Assembly: GCA_001662425.1 (NCBI GenBank)
Contig: BDDC01000328.1
Location: 1-12,561 of the forward strand
Origin: Chlamydomonas sphaeroides
Lineage: Eukaryota; Chlorophyta; Chlorophyceae; Chlamydomonadales; Chlamydomonadaceae
Reading direction: 5' to 3'
Length of the DNA: 12,561 nt
Shown: piece by piece, positions 1 through 8,400 of the stretch
How positions within the stretch are numbered: position 1 is the stretch's first letter
Layout: every line of letters begins with the position of its first letter
Notes under the pieces: model-generated
Told to the model about the DNA's origin: nothing
Databases searched by the model: none
The model's input: only the letters and a program-made list of their open reading frames with translations
Program-made: the position numbers and the translations under genes

Positions 1-75
1 CGCTCACCCTACCCCCGCCGCCATCCTCTGCGCCCATCTTCGCCTCCCTCCCCCTCCCCCTCCCCCTCACCCCAG

Positions 76-3000
76 ATGCTGCTGCCCGCCACCCCGCTGG
101 CGCTCATCTTTGAGGGGCTGCAGGCGCCGCAGCTGTATGCCGTACCGCGCCTGCGCGCGCTGGCTGCCGCGGCGCTGCAGGTGCGGCCCTGTCCCCTTGA
201 TGGATGGATCGTTAGTTTCATACCGATAAGAGTCCTGATAAGAATCATGCTAAGTTCATATTGCTACTCGTCATGCCGCCGCGGCCGCCGCGGCGCTGCA
301 GGTGCGGCCCGCCCCTCTTGTCGAACTGGTCTTTATAGTCATACCGATCGAGTGATCCTGTTGGTCATGACGTTGATCATTAATGGTTATCATAATGTTG
401 GTCATAATGCCGCCGCGGGGCTGCAGGTGCGGCGCAGGTGCGGCGCATGGGCTGCGCATGTCGTGAACTTCCATCCATGCGTGCGCCTGTGGGGGGGGCC
501 CGTACCATGCCGTGTTGCCGGCGGCTGCTAGGGCTGACGGCGACCTCAACCCCGGCGTGCCGGGCCCCGTCCTGGTGTCTCGGCAAGCCTTGGCTTCTAC
601 ACGGTCAGCGGCGCTCGGGGAGGGACGCCGCGGCTCTGCGGCGTACCATACGGTCCCCCGCGGGACGTGTTGTCTGCGGCCACCCTTCATCGTGCACAGA
701 CCGGGCGACGTGCGCCGCGCGTCTGGAATGCACTGCCAGGCATTAGCACGTGACGGTGGTGTGTGGTCGTGCCCCCGCAGGGCGCGCTGCTCGCGGCCAT
801 AGACGGCGCCGAGGCCGAGGCCGACGGCCGGCGCCGCCAGGCCATGGCGGCAGTCACCGGCGCCCGCTCCATCGGCGCCACCTCCCGGCCGCATTCCGAG
901 ACCTTCTCGCGGGCCGGCGGCGGCGCCGGCTCCGCCGCTGACGGCACGGACACGGCGCCGCCGCTGGGACCGCTGTCCCGGGCGCCGTCGCTCATGGCCT
1001 CCGTCGGGGGCGCGCTGGACGCGCTTCGGAGACAGTCGCTTCAATCCGTTCGCAGCATCAAGCGGCGCATCAGCGGCACGCATCGACGCGGTAGCCGGAC
1101 GCTAGCTGCGCGGCCCATCCAAGCCGGCGGCGGCGGCGGCGGGGACGCCAGCAGCGCCGCCGGGGCGCCCGACGCCGCCACGCTGCCGCCGGGTATGGTC
1201 GCCAGCATGAGCGGTGCGGAGACGCTCCAAGGCACGAGCGGGTACGACACCCGGTACGGCGGGTCCACCTATGGAGGCGGTACGAACAACGGCACGTCGT
1301 ACTACGGTAACTCGCTGTACGGCGGTGTCGCCGGCTCGTCGGCGTACGGCACCGCGGTGGCGGCGTCGGGGTATGCGCCTTGGCCATCGCCTCCGCCACC
1401 GCCGGCGCCGGCCGGCGGCTCGCCACGCTCCTCCAACGGATGGGGCGGTGCGGTGGTCCCATTGCGAGCCGCCGGTACCGGTCCGTACGGCGCCCCGGCT
1501 ACGGCATCCGTGCAGGGCCTAACGCCGCGCACCTCCGTGACGGGCGGCAGCTCGCCTCCCGGCGGCGTCTCGCCCGTACGCGGGGCGTCTTTCGAAGCCG
1601 ACCGCGCCTGCGACTCATCCCAGTCGAACGCGCTGTCGCTGCCGCCGACGGCGCTCGGAGCCGACGCCAACGGCTCCCCCGTCAGGGCCCTGGGGCACCC
1701 ATTGCCGGGCAGGGGCAGCGGCGGCTATGGCGGCCTGCCGCTGCTGCCGCCGCTCGCCGGTGCGAGCCACAGCGGCGCCGCCGCGCTGCCCTGGCCCGCG
1801 ACGCTGCCGCTGCCGCCGACGGCGCTCGGCGCCGGCGGCGTGGGCGTGCCGGCGTCGCGGGTGCTGCCGCTGCCGCCGTCGCCGTTTGCGATGCCGGCGG
1901 CTCAGGGCCAGGCCCCTGTCGTGCCGGGCGCTCCGCCAGGCGGTGCCGTCGGCGCAGGTGCGGCTCGTGGCTCCTCGGTGCTTCAGGCTGCTCACATAAA
2001 CATAGTACCCTTGAGTTCAGACGTGTTGATTACATGTGCTCATGAAAGGCAGGAGGCACGGGCCGGTGCCGAGGGCACAGGCTCGGCTCGCGGCCTGGCG
2101 GCGCAGCAACTCGGCACATTGGGGCGTGTGGCGGATGGAGAGCTTGAGGCACGACCGCAAAGGACGGGGGGCAGCCGGCAGCCTTACCATCCGCCCTGCT
2201 GCCCGACCGTCTGCCACCTTGCCCGCCCTACGTGCCGACTGCACACGCTGCCCCCGCCCCATCCATGCACGCTCGCCTGCCCCCGCAGGCCCCGGCCCCG
2301 TGGCGCCCAGCCTGAGCCAGCGACCCACGGGCCAGCCCGGCCTGCTGACAGTGGCCGAGGCCCCCCACCACGAGGAGGTCGGCAGCCCGGACACCTCGGT
2401 CCACAGACGCAGCCAGCAACTGGGGCACACCGCCCCCGCGCCGCCGCCCGCCGCCGCTGGCGCCGCCGCCAACCCCAACCACAGCCCGTCACCGCCGCCG
2501 CCGCAGCCCTGGCCGACGGCGTCGCCGTCGCCGTCGCCGCTGCCGTGGCGCGGCAGCCGGCCCGGCGGCGGCTCCCCCAGCGGCAACAGCCCGAGGGCGG
2601 GGTCGCCGCCCCTAGGCCGGCCGCCGGTGCGGGTCAGCGGCGACGGCCGGGCTGACGGCGCTGCCGCCGCCACCGCCGCGGGCCAGTTGCCAAGCGGCGG
2701 CGGCGGTCTGCCGGCGGCGGGCCGGCAGGGTAGCGGGCCGCTGGGGTGGCTTCTCAATCGGCGGTCGCGGGACCGGCGGCCCAGCGGCACTCTGGAGGGC
2801 GGCGACAAGGCGTCGGCAGCCACTGCGGCGGCGGCAGCAGCGGCAGACGGCGCCGGGCCTGCGATCGGGTCGGACACGTCGGAGGACCTGTGCGGCATCT
2901 GCTTCGAGCGGCCGGCGCTGCTGCGCGTGCGGCCGTGCACCCACACATTGTGTGGTGCGTGCCGTGGGATGAGGTTGCTGGGGGTGTGCGGCGGAATGGG

Positions 3001-3200
3001 GGGCTGGAGGGCGGCGGTGGCATGGCACGGCGTGGGGTGTGGGCAACACGCGCTGACACGGTTTCCCCCCTGGTTCTCCCTTCCTCTTCCCGTGTCCGCC
3101 CGCAGCCCAGTGCTGCCGTGAGGTGACTCGCATGGTGGAGGTGGCGCCGGCCAGCTGCCCCTTCTGCCGGGGTCTCGTGCGCGGCTTTGGCCCCGCCTGA
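76..3200 (+). CDS. RING-finger E3 ubiquitin ligase, 3' part (possibly XB3/XBAT ankyrin-RING type)
   Basis: Proposed exons are 76-180, 781-1957, 2289-2954 and 3106-3200, with the stop TGA at 3198-3200. They join in frame (intron phases 0, 1, 1) to give 680 residues. Every junction has a CAG/GTG-type donor and a pyrimidine-rich CAG acceptor. The first exon follows a long C/T tract ending in CAG, so its ATG at 76 is probably internal and the gene begins left of the window. Residues 1-60 are Leu/Ala-rich and probably helical. Residues 60-620 are disordered, rich in Gly, Ala, Pro and Ser. A C3HC4 RING occupies residues 629-670 and the protein ends 10 residues later. RING proteins of this kind bind an E2 and transfer ubiquitin to substrates. 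The RING resembles the C-terminal RING of plant XB3/XBAT ligases (LC-x-IC, CAQC, CPFCR), and the Leu/Ala segment loosely resembles the helix before it. On that reading the ankyrin repeats would lie off the left edge, which is inference. The RING and last three exons are secure; exon 1 is less so. Confidence 0.8.
166..426 (+). repeat. Degenerate tandem repeat (about 121-125 bp period) carrying three copies of a 5' splice site
   Basis: The 15-base exon end gccgcggcgctgcag occurs at 166-180 and 287-301, and with one change (gccgcggggctgcag) at 412-426. Each copy is followed by GTGCGG. The spacers between copies are AT-rich and diverged but related: both contain cataccgat near their start and end in cat(aa)tgccgcc. 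The first copy is taken as the functional donor because it keeps frame with the exon at 781. The other two lie inside intron 1. The low GC of the spacers contrasts sharply with the rest of the window. Confidence 0.65.
1231..1395 (+). other. Tyr/Gly-rich low-complexity (prion-like) segment of the RING protein
   Basis: In the coding frame this stretch encodes repeated Tyr-Gly and Tyr-Gly-Gly units (RYGGSTYGGG, SYYGNSLYGG, SSAYGT), with Asn, Ser and Thr and no charged residues beyond one Asp and one Arg. It then passes into a proline run (PSPPPPPAPAGG). The composition resembles the aromatic-spaced low-complexity domains of condensate-forming proteins. No function can be read from sequence alone. 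Confidence 0.7.
1639..1829 (+). repeat. Internal direct repeat in the disordered region of the RING protein
   Basis: A 20-base sequence, ctgccgccgacggcgctcgg, is present identically at 1639-1658 and 1810-1829. It encodes LPPTALG in both places, and a third related LPLPPS unit follows near 1864. This points to recent local duplication within the disordered linker. Confidence 0.75.
2891..3170 (+). other. C3HC4 RING finger domain, split by a 151-bp intron
   Basis: The zinc ligands are Cys at 2891 and 2900 (CGIC), Cys 2936 and His 2942 (CTH), Cys 2951, then across the intron Cys 3111, and the final pair CPFC at 3156 and 3165. Splicing 2954 to 3106 builds an Ala codon (G+CC) and gives LCAQC, restoring the exact C-x2-C spacing. 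Unspliced sequence gives LCGAC by chance and then runs into intron. This is a complete, apparently functional RING, and its ligand spacing independently supports the splice junction. Confidence 0.92.
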
Positions 3201-3484
3201 GGAAGGAGGGGCCCGGCGTCGTGCACCGCCGCGGAGGCGAAGGGCGCGGCAGCGGCGGCGGGCGCGGCAGCTGGGGCGCGTAGGCCCTCTGCCGGTCAGC
3301 GGCAGGGACGACGGCCAGTCACAGAGGGCGCGCCGCAGGCGGTGGGGGCGGCACTCACACAACCCAGGATGTGAATACTACGAGGGGTGGGATTGCACGC
3401 ACCCCCGGTTGTGGGGCGTGGCTAAGCTGGGGGGGGCCACACCCAGCATGACGGATGCATAGGCCTGGCCAGACCTAGTTGGAC

Positions 3485-3510
3485 CTAGCCAGCAAGGCCA
3501 GGCTGGCTAG
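3485..3510. other. Perfect 9-bp inverted repeat (hairpin) beside a TGTAA signal
   Basis: CTAGCCAGC at 3485-3493 pairs exactly with GCTGGCTAG at 3502-3510 across an 8-base loop. On the minus strand it begins about 20 bases after the TGTAA at 3533-3529, roughly where cleavage would be expected. Confidence 0.55.
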
Positions 3511-3528
3511 CTGACAGCTGAACCTGCA

Positions 3529-3533
3529 TTACA
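3529..3533 (-). terminator. Candidate polyadenylation signal TGTAA for the GT61 gene
   Basis: The plus strand reads TTACA, so the minus strand reads TGTAA, the canonical polyadenylation signal of Chlamydomonas and Volvox. It is the only copy seen on this strand between the GT61 stop codon and the RING gene. It would imply a 3' UTR of about 1.5 kb, long but possible for these algae. Confidence 0.35.
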
Positions 3534-3769
3534 ATTAATGAGTTCCGGCAGCCCGGGGGGCATATCTCCTCGGCTGAGCTGAGCCGGGCCACGCATGTGG
3601 GCTGTGGGCCTGTGGTGGCCCCCAGGGAAGGAGGCGTGTCAAGGGTCAAGGACCAAAAAGCGCCAACAGGCAGTCAGGGGGTGGTTACGGGTGTTCCGCC
3701 GGCTTGCTACCCGGCCGTATGACAGACCGTGGGACGGCACAGGGCGTGCACGCACTGCTGCCCTGCTGC

Positions 3770-3770
<1 letters not shown>

Positions 3771-3806
<36 letters not shown>
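3771..3806 (+). repeat. (GAGGGT)6 microsatellite
   Basis: Six exact tandem copies of GAGGGT. With four or more GGG runs on one strand it could form a G-quadruplex. It lies in the convergent spacer. Confidence 0.9.
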
Positions 3807-4093
3807 CGTGGCGGGGGCCAGCGGCCCAGGCGTGATTGTGTGGCGTGGGCGTGTGTGGCGGGAGGCGGCGGGTAGAAAGGCGGGGGCCGTGGCTGTTAGG
3901 CGCCCAGCCAGGAGAAGGGGGGACGAGCGGTGGATGGCGTGGGGAAGGTGCCGCCATCGCCGGCAAGTGGCACTCGCAGCGCATTGCGTCTGGCTGCGTC
4001 CGGGGCCGAGGGGTGCGCGGCGCGGCGTGGTGAGGCCCACGGCTCTGCAGGCCAGGGCGAGGGGGGGGGCATGCGATGACTGGCATGCAGGGT

Positions 4094-4120
4094 GGGGAGG
4101 GAGGGAGGGAGGGAGGGAAG
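4094..4120 (+). repeat. (GGGA)n microsatellite
   Basis: About six tandem GGGA units in the convergent spacer; a second G-run cluster about 300 bp from the GAGGGT tract. Confidence 0.85.
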
Positions 4121-4201
4121 GTATCTGCGGTGCTGGGAGGGGTAGCCGGTCGGCCGTGCGCCAGCGCCGTGTGCCGTGTTGCGCGCCGCGGCAGGCAGGC
4201 C

Positions 4202-4230
4202 GGGTACGGCAGGGTACGGCAGGGTACGGA
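4202..4230 (+). repeat. 10-bp tandem repeat GGGTACGGCA, nearly three copies
   Basis: The unit gggtacggca is repeated with a period of 10 and breaks down at gggtacgga. A related GTACGGCAG motif recurs in the last introns of the minus-strand gene at the right end. Confidence 0.85.
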
Positions 4231-4662
4231 TGGATTCATGTGCGACCCCCCGACCTGTGCAGCGAGCCACGGCATGCGGTGCGGCGCGGTGCACTACGAT
4301 GCCGTGCATTGGGGCGCGATACCAGGGGAGCATGCGGGACTGCTGGCGCATTATTGTACGGGCCGGCTTGCTGCGGGTCCCGGGGAGGGACGTCAAGCCA
4401 CGAGCCGTTAGCTAGCTGCGGCTGCCACCTGCTAGTACGAGTACGTACTGCGAGACGATTGCGGATGAGGCCGACGATTGTGCAGTGTTGTGGGTTGTGC
4501 GCTGTTGTGGGTTGCGGGAGGCAGGTCCATTTTGGCGTGATATGCATGGCGGTCCTCTACCTTGTCCCCCGGCAGGGGGGCGTCAGTGCCTGCCGTGCAT
4601 GGTTGCAGTGTTGCCGGCAGCGGGCGGCGCCCTCCCATTCGTGCGGACAGGGCACGCGGTGT

Positions 4663-4691
4663 GCTGCTGCTGCTGCTGCTGCTGCTGCTGC
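4663..4691 (+). repeat. (GCT)n trinucleotide tract, about 9.7 units
   Basis: A 29-base uninterrupted GCT/CTG run. On the minus strand it is a CAG run inside the presumed 3' UTR of the GT61 gene, about 360 bp past its stop codon. A similar CAG run of 10 units is coding in the last exon of that gene. Confidence 0.9.
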
Positions 4692-5025
4692 GGGGCATGC
4701 TCCTGCGGGCGCAGGCTGCGGAGCCCGCGCATGTACGGAGGTGCTAGACAGCCTGCCGTACTGCAAGCATGTTGGCTTTGTGTGCACGGAGGTCGTCCGC
4801 GTGCCGAGCTGTGTCCCCGGCAGCTAGGGGGCGCGCCCGCACCCGCGGCAGCGCGGCGCTCCGTCCCTGGCCAGGCAGTCTCGCTGTCTGTAGCACGTGC
4901 ATGCATGGGCGCCCGAAAGGGGCCCGCGAATGCGTCCGTCCGTGCGCCCCTGGCTGCAGTGAAACAGCCGCAGCTGCAGTGTGCGGAGAACGCGACGACG
5001 CCCCACAGCCGCCCTGCACGCGCCG

Positions 5026-5442
5026 TCACGCCTCCCCCACCCGCACCAGCCGCCCATCCCGCAGCGCCCCCTCCCCGTCGTCCCCCGCACACGGCGGACC
5101 CAGCGCCAGGCCCGCCGCCAGCGCGTACCCCTGCAGCGCCTGACCCGCCGCCGCCCACGACTCAAACAGCGCCGCCGCGGCCGCCGGCGCCAGCGGCTGC
5201 CCCCCCGCAGCCGCCACCACCCGGCCCCACGCATCCCAGTCAAACGGAGGCGGCCCGCCCCCGCCATCCGCCTCCCCGCCCCCGCCATCCTCCTCATCCC
5301 CGCCATCCTCCTCGCCCTCGCCCTCGCCCTCCTGCAAGGCGCGGCTGCGCCGCGCCCTCCGGCCGCCTGCCCACTCCGCCAGCGTCCGCCGCCGCCGCCG
5401 CCTCCTCCCCACCCTCCCGCGGTCCCGCGCGTCGCGATCCCC

Positions 5443-5476
<34 letters not shown>

Positions 5477-8400
5477 GGGCCGCCCCGCCCTCCTTCCCCA
5501 GCCACGCGCCCGGCCTCAACCTCTCCGCCGCTGCCGCCCACCTCCGAAGAACGCACCGACGCGCTGCCCAGCCGGCGCCCCGCCCCACCCTTCCCGCCCT
5601 CCTTCCCGCCCTCCTTCCCGCCCTCCCTGCCTCTCCCGCCCTCCTCCTCCTCTTCTGCCGCCCCCAGCGGCCGCAGGCTGGCCCCAATGAGCCGCAGCAT
5701 CCCCAACAGCGGCCCGGGGTCCAGAATCAGATGCTGGTCGCGGGCGTGGAAGGGGTCCGAGGGCGGCACCGTGTCGGGCTCGTTGCCGGTGACGTTGGCC
5801 AGCGCGACGGCGTAGTCGGAGGGCGCGCACTGCGACATGGGCAGGGGCGAGGGGAAGGGAGGGGAGGGGGAACGGGGGGCTAAGTTGGGTTTCACATCCA
5901 CGTGCCGTGCTGCAGGGGCGAGGCGCCGCTCGTGAGCGGAGCAGTCCTACACCAGGCATGGCCCCCGATGACCGGACTGCTCCACCGCCGCAAACACACC
6001 AGGCGCCCGACCCGTACCCCCGGGTTCACCCAGACGCCAGACCCCCCAACACGGCTGACGCCCCCGCCGGAGCTGCAGTTCCTGGCATTTTCCCGCGCCA
6101 GCCCCTCAACCCCCACCTGCTCTGGCTGCTCCACATTGTACGCAAAGCCCCGGATGGGCACACCTGGGAGGCGGGGGCCCGGCGGCGGCGGGGATGGAGG
6201 GGGAGCGGCGCACACCGCTGCTGGCAACCCCCTTGCAGGCCCCCAGCGATGGCGACAGCAGGTTGCGGTGCGTGCGGCGCTAGAGGGAGGGCAGGAGCGG
6301 CGCACACCGCTGCTGGTCACCAGTCCCAGCCCCGGGAGCCGCCAGCCGGCCGTCCCCGCCAACCGCCAACAGCAAACCGTTGATTCATCTCACTGGCGGT
6401 GACGAAGTTCTCGAGCATCTGGCCGTTGGCCCAGTCGCAGGACCAGGTGCCGAAGCCGCCTGGGATTGGGAGGGCGCCGCAGCCCGGGAGGGCTCAGGAG
6501 GGAGGGGCCCGGGCGTTGCGGCACATCTCTTGAGCCACGGCCCGGCGTGAGCACCGGCTGGCCACAGAGGCGTGAGCATCGGACGCCTCAAATGAAGAGG
6601 AACAGGGCTCGGGGGTCCGTCTGACATCGGCCCGCGGCTATGACGGTGCATGCATGGGATGCGTTGGATTTCAAGGGTAGCCCGGCCTGGCGCCTGCGCG
6701 CCTTGGACTCACACGGCCGTATCTCCAGCAGCGCGCTGCTGTTGCCGCCGTGCATGAAAAGCGCGTTGGCCTCGCCTGCGGTTGGGGCGTGTGGCGAGGG
6801 AGGGAGATAAGGGCCCGGATGACTGACGATGACGCAGACCTCTGGCGCGGACCTCTGACGCACACGGATGGCATGCGTCGTGCAGCCGCTCGCCGCTGAG
6901 CGTGCAACACCCCAGAGCCCGACCACACGGCCCCCAGCCACCTAGCCACGCGGGCACCAGCCAGGGATCAGGGCAGCGGCGTCAAATGGCCACACTGCAT
7001 CGCTTCCTTTGATGTCACATCACAGCCCGACACGAAAGCCAGCCCTCTCACCTGCGCCATGCACGGCCACCAGCACGTGCGCCGACCGCACCGCCGCCAC
7101 GTTGGCCAGGAAGCGCGGCAGGCCGTGCAGCTGGGGCGTGTCGCCGGTGTACAGCAGGCGGCAGGCCAGAGAGGTGAAGCGGCCCGAGGCGAAGCCTGGG
7201 GACCGGGGCACACGGGCGGCGGCACACGTGACAAGAGCTCTCACGACACACTACGTCGCCCGACAGCGTGTCGCCTACTGGTGCAACTGAGCGACCCCAA
7301 GCACGGGATTAGGGCCCCGAGGCGGAGCCTGGCGACCGGGGCACGAAGGGGAGGGGGCGCCGCACGGCAGCCTGAGACAAGCGAGCAGGCAGGGGCCATA
7401 GCCTGGCTGGAGGTGTCTGGCGGCGTGGAAGTGGGACACCAGCGCCAGACGCTGCGGTCTGCGGGCGGTACCCACAGGGAACGCAGCCCAGGGCCCCGCT
7501 GACGCGATCATGCCCGGCCCAAACCCTTGGAGGGCCCCCACGCCTGCGCGCGCCGCTCGCGCCTCCTCACCCAGCCGGCCGGCCTGCTCGCAGGCAGCCA
7601 GCACGTCGTCTACGTTGCGGATGTTGCGGCTGCCGCCCGAGCGCGCCTCGATGGCCACCCGCAGCACGGAGCTGTCGGCCTGCGCCAGGGCGGTGGGCGG
7701 CGGGCCGCCGGAGGCGGCTGCGATGGTGCCGGGTCGGGAGCGGAAGAATCGACGGCTGCCGCAGCTGCATGGAGCATGGACACCCCCAGCACGCAGCACG
7801 GAGCCGCCGCGCTGCGTGCGCGTGTGCGGGGCCGCGCAGGGGCTTGCGCCGGTCCCCCCAGCCCGCCGGGTCAGGAGCGGGGGACGGCCTGTGCGTGTGC
7901 GAGGGGGAGAGGGGCCCTTGCCGTGGCCCCTGCAAACAAGAGTCGCTACCGCCGCACCAGCGCGTCGCCGAAGCCCAGCGGGTCGGACGGCAGCTGCGAC
8001 AACCAGCGGCCCACCACCGCCGTCGCGGCGTCGTGCAGGCGCGGCAGCGAGGCCTCGTTGTCGTTGCCGTAGCACAGCACCACCTGGGGGAGGGGATGGG
8101 TACGAGGACGTGGACAATGCGTCGAGCCTAGGGCTGGGCTTCTCCGCCGAGGTTTCTTTGTTTTGGAAACTCGTTGGGTTGTGTTGGGTGCTGCACGAAA
8201 GCATGGACCTGGTCCAGCCTTCAGCGCTTCATGCAACAAGCAGCAGACCATGCGCCCTGAGGCCCCTGCCCCCACCCCACCCGCTGGAAGCAGTTGACGC
8301 GGCTGCCCTCCGCTGACCAGGCCACCCGCTCCGCCGGCGGTGGCGTCGCCGCCGTGCCTGCCGCCGCCGCCGCCGCCCCCGTGGGCAGCGGCCGCGCCGC

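Larger units (their letters stand above)
3201..5025. other. Convergent intergenic spacer, no gene supported
   Basis: This 1.8 kb lies between the stop codons of two convergent genes and should hold both 3' UTRs. No TGTAA (the usual volvocine polyadenylation signal) is visible on the plus strand for the RING gene. The only minus-strand copy is at 3529-3533. The region carries several microsatellites: GAGGGT, GGGA, GTACGGCAGG and GCT. Long open frames on both strands here have repetitive or compositionally odd translations with no recognisable domain. Confidence 0.6.

Noticed and set aside
76..531. Single-exon gene reading straight through from the ATG at 76
   Set aside because: After base 180 the translation passes through AT-rich repeat sequence. 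A CAG/GTG donor at 180 with an in-frame acceptor at 780 is a better reading, and the ATG directly follows a strong acceptor.
1958..2655. Continuation of the 781 reading frame to a stop at 2655
   Set aside because: Beyond 1957 this frame departs from the frame that carries the RING. Splicing 1957 to 2289 enters the RING frame with correct phase.
3595..4827. 410-codon plus-strand open frame in the convergent spacer
   Set aside because: It runs through GAGGGT (Arg-Val repeats) and GCT microsatellites and its composition is Cys/Arg/Trp-heavy with no domain. High GC makes stop codons rare, so long chance frames are expected.
5830..6116. Additional GT61 exon around 5890-5940, before the last exon
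   Set aside because: A CTGCAG acceptor exists but the following minus-strand sequence soon stops, and joining 6117 directly to 5829 is in phase and gives sensible sequence (EQPEQ then CAPSDYAVAL).
7680..7740. Earlier acceptor near 7725 for the GGSRN exon
   Set aside because: It needs one leftover base, but the preceding donor at 7958 is phase 0. The acceptor at 7679 is in phase and gives GDAL-ADSSVLRVAI.
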